DNA of 64,000 nucleotides from Opitutia bacterium (GTDB lineage Bacteria; Verrucomicrobiota; Verrucomicrobiia; Opitutales; Opitutaceae): positions 92,351 through 156,350 of the forward strand of contig JACPIT010000007.1 of NCBI GenBank assembly GCA_016187945.1, given 5' to 3'. Shown one piece after another: positions 51,710 to 63,100 of the stretch (within the stretch, counting starts at the first letter, position 1; the number at the start of each line of letters is the position of its first letter). Both the position numbers and the translations under genes were made by a program. A model generated the notes under the pieces. That model searched no databases, had not been told where the DNA came from, and saw nothing but the letters and a program-made list of their open reading frames with translations.

Positions 51710-53955
51710 AAATCGCGGCCGCCGTTTTCCTGTGGTTGCTTGCGGCAGTCGTGGTGCGCGCAGAGGTCGAGCGCACCTGGCACGTCGCGCCCGCGCCGAT
51801 CGGCGCCGATGGGCACGACGGGTCGGCGGAGGCGCCGTTCGTGACGCTCGAGCGCGCGCGGCTCGCGGTGCGCGCGTATCTGGCCGAGCGCGATGTGCGC
51901 GGCGATTTGGTGGTGGAAGTGCGAGCGGGCGAATACGAGTTGCCGGCGCCGTTGCGCTTCGACGCGGCGGACTCGGGCGAAAACGGCGGATGCGTGATCT
52001 ATCGCGCCGTGCCGGGGGCACGCGTCGTGCTGAGCGGCGGGCGGCACATCGAGGGTTGGACCGTCGAGCCGGACGGCACGCAGCGCGCGACGGTGGGGCG
52101 CGCGGTGGACTTTCGGCAATTGTGGGTGAACGGCCGACGCGCGGTGCGCGCACGCACGCCGAACGCGGGACTGCATTTCCAGTTGGCGGACGAGAAGCAG
52201 CGCGACGGTTTCGATCTGCCGCGCGACGTGCTCGCCGGTGTGAACGTGCGACCGGCGGAGATCGAGATGTCCGTGCTCGTCGCCTGGATGCACAAGCGTC
52301 TGCGCATCGCGCGCGTGACGCCCGCTGGCGACGCGACGGTGCGCGCGGTGATCGCGGGGCCGGAGTGGGACGGCATCACAAAGCAGCCGCAGGGCGACCG
52401 AGTTTATCGCGGTCGGAGTTACTGGCTGGAGAACGCCCGCGAGTTTCTCGACGCGCCCGGGGAATTTTTTCTCGATCGCGCCGATGGCGTCGTGCGCTAC
52501 CGGCCGCGCGCGGGCGAAACGCTCGAGCGCGGCGCGGTGATCCGGCCGGAACTCGAGAGCCTCGTCGTGCTCGCCGGCACGCTCTCCGCGCCAGTGCACG
52601 ACCTGCGCTTCGAGGGTCTCACGCTCGCGCACACCGGCTGGACGCGGCCGAATCGCCACGGCTTCGTCGACGTGCAGGCGAACTCGCTCGTGCCGGCCGA
52701 CCCCGCCGCGGCGGTCGATCCGCAATACCGGCACAATCAGCGCAAGGATCGCATCCCCGGCGCGATTCACGCCACGACGGCGGACCGCATCGCGATTCGC
52801 GGTTGTCGTTTCGCGCGGCTCGGCGGCGCGGGCGTGGTTTTCACCGGCGGCGGAAACGACAACGTCGTCGAGGGAAATTCGTTCTTCGACCTGTCGGCCG
52901 GTGCGGTCGAGTTCGGCGAAGACGCTGCGCGTCCGGTCGATCGGCGGCTGATCCCGCGACGGAATCGCGTCGCGAACAATTTCATCGCGCGCATCGGCGA
53001 GGAGTATTTCGGGTCGGTCGCGATTCTCGGCTACTACACGAGCGAGACGCTCGTCGCGCACAACGAGATCGCGGGCATTCCTTACACGGCGATCAGCGCG
53101 GGGTGGGGCTGGGGAAATCCACCCGCGCCGCCGGAGACCGGTGCGGTGCGTATCGTCGGCAACCGCATCACGAATTACCTGCGTCGCGTCGACGACGGCG
53201 GCGGCATCTACACGACGGACCGCCTGCCGCGCTCGGAGATCGCCTTCAACTTCATCGACCGAATGCTGCCCCCCGATCGGCACACGAAAGCGGGCGGCGC
53301 GCTTTATCTCGATCAGTTCACCGAGGGCGTGGAGGTGCACGACAACGTCGTGACCGATGCGATTCGCTGGCTCTTCATCTGGAATCCGAACATCCGCGGC
53401 AATCGTGTCGTCGCAAATTTCGCGGACACGGCCGCGTTGCGCAACGACGGCACGGGCAACGCGGTGGAGCCGGCACAACTGCTCTCGTTGCGTCCGTGGC
53501 CGTCGAATGCGGAGGCGATCCTCGCCGCTGCGGGGATCGAGCCGGCATTCGCGTCGGCACGCGAGTTCGACGCGCCTGACGACGTGATCGTCGACGGCGC
53601 GAGCGTGGAATTCCAGCCGGTCAGCGAAGGGTGGGCGGCGACGGCGTCGCCGTCCAGTTACTCGGGCGTCAGCTTCCGCGCGGCGAGCGACTCGCTCGCG
53701 CGTTGGACGCCGGCGTTGCCGAAAGCGGGCGTCTACGAAGTGAGCGCGTGGCGGTCGCCCGGCGACGCGGCCGAAATTTTTCTGGTCCGCCATCGTGACG
53801 GCAGCACTTCGGTGAAGAATGCCGCGCGCGCCGGAGCTCGAGGAGGTTGGGAAAAGCTCGGCGAGTTTCCGTTCGACGCCGGCCTCGGAGCGGAGGTCGA
53901 GGCACACACGCGACGCGCGAACGCGTTGCGCTTTCGCTTCGTGCACGAGCGCTGA
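51706..53955 (+). CDS. Secreted right-handed parallel beta-helix protein
   Basis: 749 aa from ATG 51706; the same frame extends upstream through the MFS gene but that part is a shadow. Signal peptide (IAAAVFLWLLAAVVVRA). Residues about 30-330 hold the pectate-lyase-like start (GSAEAPFVTLERARLAVRAYL, VEVRAGEYELPAPLRF, WTRPNRHGFVDVQA); turns of the helix follow to about 580 (IRGCRFARLGGAGVVFTGGGN, NVVEGNSFFDLSAGAVEFGE, NEIAGIPYTAISAGWGWGN). The C-terminal part (about 625-749) is a beta-sandwich, with DSLARWTPALPKAGVYEVSAW. A glycan lyase or hydrolase is likely, but no catalytic residues can be assigned. Confidence 0.86.
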   Translation: MKIAAAVFLWLLAAVVVRAEVERTWHVAPAPIGADGHDGSAEAPFVTLERARLAVRAYLAERDVRGDLVVEVRAGEYELPAPLRFDAADSGENGGCVIYRAVPGARVVLSGGRHIEGWTVEPDGTQRATVGRAVDFRQLWVNGRRAVRARTPNAGLHFQLADEKQRDGFDLPRDVLAGVNVRPAEIEMSVLVAWMHKRLRIARVTPAGDATVRAVIAGPEWDGITKQPQGDRVYRGRSYWLENAREFLDAPGEFFLDRADGVVRYRPRAGETLERGAVIRPELESLVVLAGTLSAPVHDLRFEGLTLAHTGWTRPNRHGFVDVQANSLVPADPAAAVDPQYRHNQRKDRIPGAIHATTADRIAIRGCRFARLGGAGVVFTGGGNDNVVEGNSFFDLSAGAVEFGEDAARPVDRRLIPRRNRVANNFIARIGEEYFGSVAILGYYTSETLVAHNEIAGIPYTAISAGWGWGNPPAPPETGAVRIVGNRITNYLRRVDDGGGIYTTDRLPRSEIAFNFIDRMLPPDRHTKAGGALYLDQFTEGVEVHDNVVTDAIRWLFIWNPNIRGNRVVANFADTAALRNDGTGNAVEPAQLLSLRPWPSNAEAILAAAGIEPAFASAREFDAPDDVIVDGASVEFQPVSEGWAATASPSSYSGVSFRAASDSLARWTPALPKAGVYEVSAWRSPGDAAEIFLVRHRDGSTSVKNAARAGARGGWEKLGEFPFDAGLGAEVEAHTRRANALRFRFVHER

Positions 53956-54099
53956 TCCCGCGCGCGCGAGCGAGAATGCGCGAATCGCCGACGCGCTCGG
54001 CGCGGCGAGGTTCGCTGTTTCACGTCGCGTCGCGCGTCGTCGTGCCCAGGTCGCTACCATAACTCTCCCTAGGATCGTTTAAGGTTTTTTCGGGAGGTG

Positions 54100-54117
54100 A
54101 TTCCGCTTGTGCGGAAT
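54100..54117. promoter_or_regulatory. Hairpin/palindrome upstream of the giant gene
   Basis: ATTCCGC-TTGT-GCGGAAT has perfect 7-bp arms, 65 bases before the giant ORF start. Its core is almost identical to the palindrome at 32765-32780. The 226-base gap 53956-54181 otherwise holds only a T-run (GGTTTTTT, 54083-54090) and no gene. The GGAGG at 54093-54097 is too far from the ATG to be its ribosome binding site. Confidence 0.35.
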
Positions 54118-54181
54118 GGGGGCGCTGTCTTCATCGCGCCCATTCCACGCACGGGAACGGGCCGCCCGGGCTTCCAGCCCT

Positions 54182-57100
54182 ATGAAAACCGTTTCCGTTT
54201 TGTTTGTCGCGCTGTCGTTCAGCGTCGTTTCCGCCATCGCCCAGATCGCTCAGGTGCGGCACGCGCCGTCGATCAATGGCACCGTCGAAGGATCGGTGCA
54301 GCAGATGACCGGCGAGTCGGTCACCTTGAACGGCGGCGCGAAGGTCACGCAGGATCTCTTGGTGCCCGGCGTCCCGTCGATCCGACTAAATGGCAAGCCG
54401 AACTACGGCGGCACGCTCGACGGCGCCGGAGTGGCGACACCGACGAATTACCAGATCACGCTCAACGGCAGCGCGACTCTCGGCCACGTGGTGCGGCGCA
54501 CGAACGCAGCAGCGCTTCCCACCGTCGCCGCCGTGCCCGGGCCGACCGGCACCGCGTCGGTGACGGTGAACGGCGTCGGGCAAAGCATCGATTGGGCGAC
54601 GCTGCGCAATCTCACGCTCAACGGCGGAGTGGGGCAGTATGCCGTGCCGGCCGGCACCTACGGCGATTTCATCGCGAACGGCGGCGGCGGCTTCACGCTC
54701 GGCGTGGCGGGCGCGACGACGCCAGCCGTCTACAATTTCCAGCACCTCACCCTCAACGGCAACGCGCGCTTCGACGTCGTCGGTCCCGTCGTGGTGAATC
54801 TCGCGAACGGTTTCAGCGCGAACGGCACGCTCGGCGCCGCAGGCCAGCCGGCGTGGTTGACGATGAACGTCGCGTCGGGCGGCCTCACGCTGAACGGCGG
54901 CGTGAATTTCCACGGCTACGTTCTCGCTCCGAGCGGCACCGTCATCGTCAACGGCAACAGCGTGCTCGTCGGCGGCGTGATTTCCGATCGGCTGATCGTC
55001 AATGGCGGCGGTGTGCTCCGCTTGCAGGCGGCACAGGCTCCCAACCAGCCGCCGACCGTCGCGATCGCTGCGCCGGCGGCCGGAGCCACGTTCGACGCAC
55101 CGGCGTCGTTCACCATCGTCGCCACCGCATCCGATTCCGATGGCACCGTCGCGCGCGTCGAATTTTTCCAGGACACCACGAAGATCGGCGAGGACACCTC
55201 CGCGCCCTTCTCGGTCGGCGTCGCGAATCTCGGCACCGGCAGCTACACTTACACCGCGCGCGCGACCGACAATTCCGGCGCGAGCGTCACGTCGACACCC
55301 GTCGCGATCACCGTTTCGACGCCGAACGTGCCGCCCACGGTCGCGCTGACGAGTCCGGCCGAAGGTGCGACGTTTCACGCTCCCGCGACGATCACGCTCG
55401 CCGCCGCGGCAACCGACAGCGACGGCACGATCGCGAAGGTGGAATTTTTCCAGGATGACGCGAAAATCGGCGAGAGCGCCACGGCGCCGTTCGCTCTCGC
55501 GACCGCGCCGCTGCCGGTCGGCACCTATGCGTTTCGCGCCATCGCGACCGACAACCAGGGCGCGACCGCCGCGTCGACGACCGTGAACGTCACCGTCATC
55601 GCTCCGAACGCTGCGCCGACAGTCGCGATCGACTCACCGACCGACGGCAGCACGTTCGACGTGCCGGCCGCCTTCACGGTGCAGGCCTCAGCGAGCGACG
55701 CCGACGGCACGATCGCCAAGGTCGAATTCTTCCGCGACGCGGTGAAGATCGGCGAAGCGCTCGCTGCGCCGTATGCGCTCGCGGTCAGCGGGCTCGAAGT
55801 CGGCACCTACAACTTCTTGGCGCGCGCGACCGACGACCGCGGCTCGGCCACGGACTCGGCCGGCGTCCGGATCACGGTCGCCGTCATCAACGACGCGCCG
55901 ACGGCCACGCCGCAGGATGCGGCGACGCTGGAAGACACGCCGCTCGCGCTCACGCTGAGCGGCGCCGATCCCGAAAACGACGCCCTGACGTTCGTCGTCA
56001 CCGCCGACCCGCAGCACGGCACGTTGTCCGGCACGCCGCCGGCTCTCGTCTACACGCCGCACGCGGACTTCGCCGGTGCCGATTCTTTTTCGTTCACCGC
56101 GTCGGACGGCGCGCTCACCTCCGCGCCGGCGACGATCTCGATCACGGTCACGCCGGTCAACGATCCGCCGCGCGCCACGCCGCTCGCGCTCACACTGGCG
56201 GAGGACACCGTCGCCCCGGTGCCGCTCGCCGGCAGCGACGTCGAAGGTGCGCCGCTGGCTTTCCTCGTTCTTTCGCAACCGACGCACGGCGTCCTCAGCG
56301 GCACGGCTCCGGACCTCAACTACACCCCCGCTGCGAATTACCACGGACCGGACTCGTTCACCTACGCGGTCAGCGACGGTGAACTGACCTCAGCTTCGGC
56401 GACGGTCGCGCTCGACGTCACACCGGTGAACGATGCGCCGTCGGCCGACGCCGCGAGCCTCACCGTGCACGCCGGCGCAACGTTGAATCTCACGCTCACC
56501 GCGAGCGACGTCGATGGCGACGCGCTCGCATTCAACGTCACGCAGCCGCCGCAACACGGTGCGTTGTCCGGCACCCCGCCGAATCTCGTCTACACGCCCG
56601 TCGCCGGCTACAGCGGCGCAGACAGCATCGCGTTCACCGCGAGCGATTCGCTCGCCACTTCACCCGCTGCGCTCATCTCGCTTACCATCGCCAATACGGC
56701 GCCCGAGGCGCAGCCGCAGTCCGTCGCCGCGAGCGAAGACACACCCAAACCGATCTCGCTCACCGCGCAAGACGCGGATGGCGACGCGCTCAGCTATGAA
56801 ATCGCTGTCCCGCCCGCGCACGGCACGCTCAGCGGCACGGCGCCGAATCTCACCTATACGCCCGCGGCCGACTACCACGGCCCCGACGAGTTCGCATTTC
56901 GCGTCACCGACGGGGTGGCGTATTCGGCGCCGGCGATCGTGAGTGTCGACGTCGAGCCGATCAACGATCCACCGGTGGCGCTCTCGTTTTCGCGCGCGGT
57001 GAGCGAGGGTGGCAGCGTTGACGTGACGCTCGCCGCCAGCGACGCCGACGGCGACCCGCTCACGTTCACCGTGCTCACGCCGCCCACGCACGGCACGCTC

Positions 57101-60100
57101 GGCGGCACGCCGCCGGCGCTGACTTATCGCCCGGAAAACAACTTCGGCGGCACGGACACGTTCACGTATCGAGCGAACGACGGCCAAGCCGACTCCGCGG
57201 TCGCGACGGTAGCGCTCGACATCACCGATCTCAACCAAGCCCCGGTCGCCGACGCGCAATCCGTCGAGACAATCGAGGACGCGCCGAAAGCGATCACGCT
57301 CGCGGGCAGCGACGCCGACAACGACGCGCTGACCTTCGCGGTGATCGAGCCGCCCGCGCACGGCGCGTTGTCCGGCACGCCGCCGAGCCTCGTCTACACG
57401 CCGCAGCAGAATTTCAGCGGCAATGACAGCTTCCGCTTCGCCGCGAGCGATGGTTCGCTGATCTCCGCGCCGGCGACGGTTTCCCTCCACATCGCGCCCG
57501 TGAACGACGCCCCGGTGGCGGCGCCGCAGGAAATCCCGGCGATCGAAGACACGCCGGTGGAATTCGACCTGCTGGCGGGCGATGTCGATGGCGATGCGCT
57601 CACCTACGCGATCGTCACGCCGCCCGCGCACGGCACGCTTTCGGGCGCTTTGACCGGACCGGCGCCGCATCTCGTCTACACTCCCGAGGCGAACTATCAC
57701 GGCACGGACACGCTCGTGTTCAAGGTGAGCGACGGGCAACTCGAATCAGCTCCCGCGGAAATGAAATTCACCGTGCAGGCTGTGAACGATGCGCCGACCG
57801 GCGCCGACTTCACGGTCCCCGCCGTTGAAGACACGCCCGCGACATTCGCGCTCATCGGCAACGACGCCGATGGTGACGCCGTGACGTTCCAGATCGTGAC
57901 GCCGCCAGCGCACGGCACGCTCACGCCGTCGGGAGCGAGCTACGTCTACGTGCCGGCGGCGAATTTCTTCGGCACGGATTCGTTCACCTACCTCGCGAGC
58001 GACGGCACCGCGCAATCGGGAACGATTACGGTTACGATCGAAGTGGCGCCGGTGAACGACGCACCGACCGCCGCGCCTGACAGCATCGCAACCGCCGAGG
58101 ATACGCCGGCGACAGTCGCGCTCGCCGGCACGGATGTGGAGAACAGTCCTCTGACGTTCCGCGTCGTGACGCCGCCCACGCACGGCACGCTCGCGCCCGC
58201 GGGGACGGGCTACGCCTACACGCCCGCGCCGGATTATTTCGGATCGGATAGCTTCAGCTTCGTCGCCAACGACGGCGAACTCGACTCCGCGCCGGCGGTC
58301 GTCGCGATCGACGTGACGCCCGTGAACGACGCTCCGATCGCGCACGCGCCCGCTCAGCCGCTCACGACACCCGAGGACAACGCTCTCCCGGTCACGCTCA
58401 CGGGCAGCGATGTCGACGGTGACACGCTTGCGTTCACCGTGACGACACTGCCGCAACACGGCGTGCTCTCGGGTAGCGGACGCGATCTCGTCTACACGCC
58501 CGCACCCGACTATCACGGGCCCGATTCGTTTGCGTTCGCCGTGTCCGACGGTGCCATCGCCTCCGCGCCCGCCACCGTGTCGATCGATGTCACGCCCGTA
58601 AACGACGCGCCGGTCGCGACGGACAACTCGATCGCCACCGACGAAGATGTTGCCGTCACGCTCACCCTCGGCGCGAGCGACGTCGACGGCGATTTGCTGA
58701 CCTTCGCGATCACGACGGCGCCCGCGCACGGCACGTTGTCCGGCACACCGCCGAATCTCACCTACACGTCCGCGCCGAACTATCACGGTGCCGACTCGCT
58801 GACGTTCATCGCTCACGACGGAACGATCGCGTCGGCGCCCGCGATGGTCGCGTTCACCATCAGCAGCGTCAACGACGCGCCGGTCGCCGTTCCGGTATCG
58901 GCCACCACCGCGGAGGATACCGCGGTTGCGCTCGCGCTGACCGGCAGCGATGTCGATGGCGACCCGCTCACATTCGTCGTCACGTCGCAGCCCGCACACG
59001 GCGTGCTCAGTGGCGCCGCGCCGAATCTCATCTACGCGCCGGCGGCGAACTATCATGGCGTGGACAATTTCCGCTTCGTCGCCTCCGACGGCTCGGCGAC
59101 CTCCCCGGAGACGACCGCGGAGGTGACAATCACCCCCGTCAACGACGCGCCCGTCGCCACTCCCGCGGTCTACGAGACGACGACCGGCCAGCCGCTCTCG
59201 CTCGTGCTCGCGGGCACCGACGTCGATGGCGACGCGCTTGCGTTCACGGCGCTCACGCCGCCGACGCGCGGCACGCTCACTGGCACACCACCGAATCTCG
59301 TCTACACGTCTGCGCCCGACTTCGGCGGCTTCGACTCGTTCACGTTCCGCGCGAACGACGGTTCGCTCGATTCCGCGCCCGCGACCGTGCAGCTTACCTC
59401 CGGTCTCCCGCCGCGCTCGCGCACCTTTACGACGACGGCGGATTTCGCCGAGGGCACGCTCTTCTCGGTCTCGACTGCGACACCGGACGAGTTGACCAAC
59501 AAGGTCGTGCTCACGTCGTTCGACGCCGTCTGGGTGGCAAATTCCCAGAAGGGCACGGTCGTGAAAATCGATCCCGACACCGGCCGCGTCGTCGGCGAGT
59601 TTTTCACCAAGCCCAGCGTTTCGGCCAACACGCCCTATCCGTCGCGCGTCGCGGTCGATTCGAAGGGCAACGTCTGGGTCGCCAATTACAGCGACAACTC
59701 GCTCGTGAAGATCGGCATTCCCGAAAACGGCTTCTGGGTCGATCGCAATGGCAACGGCCGACTCGACACCTCCGGCGCGCTCGGCGACGTGCTCGCGTGG
59801 GATGCTGACGCGCTCGCTGCCGCGACCGACGAGGCGATTCTCCTTTATCTCCGCACGAACGCCTCTGGCGTGCGCCACCTTTCGATCGACGCGCAGGACA
59901 ACGTCTGGGTTGGTGGCGCCGGCGGCACCTGGCAAAAGTTCAACGGCACGACCGGCGAACTGATGCGCTCCGAGCCCGACATCGGCTTCGGCGGTCAGGG
60001 CGGTTTTATTTCTCCGGACGGCAAACTCTACTCGGCGGGCAAGCAGTTCCTGATTTGGGATACGGCCACCGCGATCGAAACGCTGCCCATCTCGAACAAC

Positions 60101-63100
60101 GTCCGCGACGGCGCGTGGGCCTCGGCGCTCGACAGCAAGGGCAACCTTTGGGTGACGAAGGATTGGACGAGCACCGTCGTGAAATACGCGCCCGACGGGA
60201 CAAAGCTCGGCGAATTCTACCACGGCGAGCCGTGGGCCATGGGCATTGCGATCGATGCAAACGATCACGTCTGGATCGCGCACTCGCATTGCGGTCACTC
60301 GGTCGGCCACTTGCTCGACGACGGCACGCTCGTCGGCAACGTCGAGGTGGCGAACCATGGCCCGGTCGAAGTCTCGATCGATCGCCGCGGTCGCATCTGG
60401 GTCGTCAGTTCCACCGGCGTCGTCGAGCGCATCAATCCGCTCGGTGGCCCGCTCGGGTCCGACGGCCAGACCCCGGTCGGAGAAGTCGACACCACCACCG
60501 GCAATCTCGGCGGCGCGCTCTGGACCTACGGGCGCTTCACCGGCAGTTCGACCGGACTCACTTCGCCCGAAGGTCGCTGGACGATCGTGCACGACGGACA
60601 ACTCGCCGGCACGACTTGGGGATCGGTCGTGTGGGACGCGCTCCTCTGCAACGACGGCAACGTCGTCGTCGAAGCCGCGCTCAGCGCCGATGGCGTCACG
60701 TTCGGCGCCTGGCAAACGCTCACTTATGCGAACGCGACGCCGAGTGGGACAGGGCGCTTCCTGAAACTTCGCGCGCGTCTCGTCTCGGCGACGACCGGTG
60801 AGCCGCCGGTGCTCTACTCGGTCACCGTCGGCACGGCCGGTTACACGCCGCCGGCGATCGCGCCGTCTTGGAGCGTCAACGCCGGAGCCGACATCGAAGG
60901 CAATTGGCCCGACACGATTCAACTCAAGGCTGCATTCTGCCACTCCGCGCACGATTTCCCGGTCGCGCCGACCTACGCATGGTCCGTCGTCAGCGGTCCC
61001 GCAGCCGTGCAGCTCGACGACCCCGCCGCGCTCCGCCCGAAAGCGCAGTTCGGCGCGCTCGGGAACTACGTGCTGCGGCTCACGGCGACACTCGACGGCG
61101 TCGTGCGCACCGACGACATCACGGTCGCGCTCGCGCCCTACAACCGTCCGCCCTACGCCAACGCCGGCTACACCACATTCCGCGCCGACGTGCCCGCGCA
61201 ACTCTGGCTCTGGGGCACCGTGCGCGACGACGGTCTGCCCAACGGCGCCGCCGTCACCTCGACGTGGAGCCAGGTGTTCGGGCCGGCCGGCGTGCAGTTC
61301 ACGAATCCCGCCGCTCCGTCGACCACCGCGCAATTTCCCGGTCCGGGCGTCTACGTGCTGAAACTCTCCGCCAGCGACACCGCGCTCACGTCCAGCGACG
61401 TCACGACCGTCTGGCTCGGTTACTCGTGCATTCCGGTCGCGCCCGACGGCCTGGTTTCGTGGTGGCAGGCCTCCGCGAACGGCGACGATCACGTCGGCGG
61501 CAACCAGGCCTTCACCGAGCGCGGCACCGACTATGCCGAGGGCAAGATCGGTGGCGCGTTCCGCTTTGACGGTCTCAACGATCGCGTGCGCGTCTTCGCC
61601 GCGCCCGCGCTCGACACCGGTGCCGGCGACACTGCGGGCTTCTCGCTCGAACTGTGGGTGAATCCGAGCGCTGCGCGCACGGCGACGATTTTCGAGTATT
61701 CGTCCGGCACGACGCGCGGCTTCAGCCTCCGCCAACTCGGCAATCGCATCGAGGCCGACTTCCGCGAAGTGAACAACACCGCGCACCTCCTCGGCGTCGA
61801 CGGCGCGCTGCCCGCCAACACCTGGACGCACGTCGCCGCGACCTACGACCGCGCCTCCGGCGAGGCGCGCGTCTACGTGAACGGCACGCTGCGCGCTTCG
61901 CAAGCGATCGGCTCATTCGCGCTGCGCACGAATCTCGACGTGAATTTCGGTGGCCAGACTGCGAGCGCGGAGTCGTTCGGCGGCTTGCTCGACGAAATCA
62001 GCGTCTACAACCGCGCCATCTATCCCGACGAAATCGCGACGATCTACGCGCACCCCGCGGGCAAGCGTCCGCCGGTCGCCAACGTCGCACCGATCGTCAG
62101 CGCCGGCCCCACGCTCTACAACCGCACGGCGAACACCGCCGTCCCGCTCAACGGCACCGTCACCGACGACGGCCAGCCAGTCGACGGCGTGCTCACCTCG
62201 AAGTGGACGAAACTCTCCGGTCCGGGCGTGGTGGATTTCGCCAGCCCGACCTCGCCGCAAACCACCGCGACGTTTTCCGAAGGCGGCATCTATCTTCTCC
62301 AACTCGAGGCTGACGACGGCGGTTTCTGCGCGAAAGCGACGGTCGAAGTCCGTGTCGACGCGCTCTACAAAGTCGAACCCGACCCGGCGACGCTCGTCGC
62401 CTGGTGGCCCTTCAATAAGGACGACCTCGATGTCGTCCACGGTTTGAAGATGGAGCGTTTCAACGGAGCGGCGATTGTCGCCGACGACCGTGCGTCGCGC
62501 GGGCTCTCCCTCGACGGATCAAACGATCTCGTGCGAACACGCGCCGTCCCGGAGTTGAACATCGGTGCATCGGCGGCCGGCTTCACGGTGGAGTTCTGGG
62601 TGAAGCGCGACAGCATCACGGACTCGACGTTGTTCTCCTGGCGCAACGGCGCCGGCACCGACCGGGTGCGCGGAATCTTCAACAACGCCGGCAACGAGTT
62701 CTGGGCGATCATTCCGATGGGCGCGAACGGAGGGGACGCCTGGGTTTCCTCCAACATCGGGCAAATCACCGCGAACGTCTGGCATCACCTCGCCGTGACC
62801 TTCGACGCGCCGACGCGCATCGGCCGCATTTACGTCGACGGCAGGTTGTCGAGCGCGGAGACGACGTTCGGCGCCGGCACACCCGACACGCCAGTCAGCG
62901 GCGCTCTTTTTTTGGGCGCGACGCCGTCAGACACACGTTTCCGGGGCACGATCGACGAGTTCACGCTCTACTCGCGCCCGCTCTCCGCCACTGAGATCAA
63001 CGCAGTCTACTCTGCCGGCGTGGTCGGCAAAGCGCCGCCGGATGATAATCGGCCACCCTTGGTATCCGCTGGACCGGACGTCGCCATCCCGTCGACGGCG

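Noticed and set aside
50530..53955. 1141-codon frame covering MFS and beta-helix genes
   Set aside because: The part before 51706 is the shadow of the MFS gene; the true start is the ATG at 51706 with a signal peptide.
55885..59395. CRISPR-like or satellite array
   Set aside because: Repeats are about 270 bp, in-frame and diverged at the DNA level; they encode tandem-95 protein repeats.
57746..61903. Minus-strand open frame of 1385 codons opposite the giant gene
   Set aside because: Antisense to repetitive GC-rich coding DNA; lacks any domain pattern and mirrors the repeat period. The plus-strand frame 2 gives recognisable domains.
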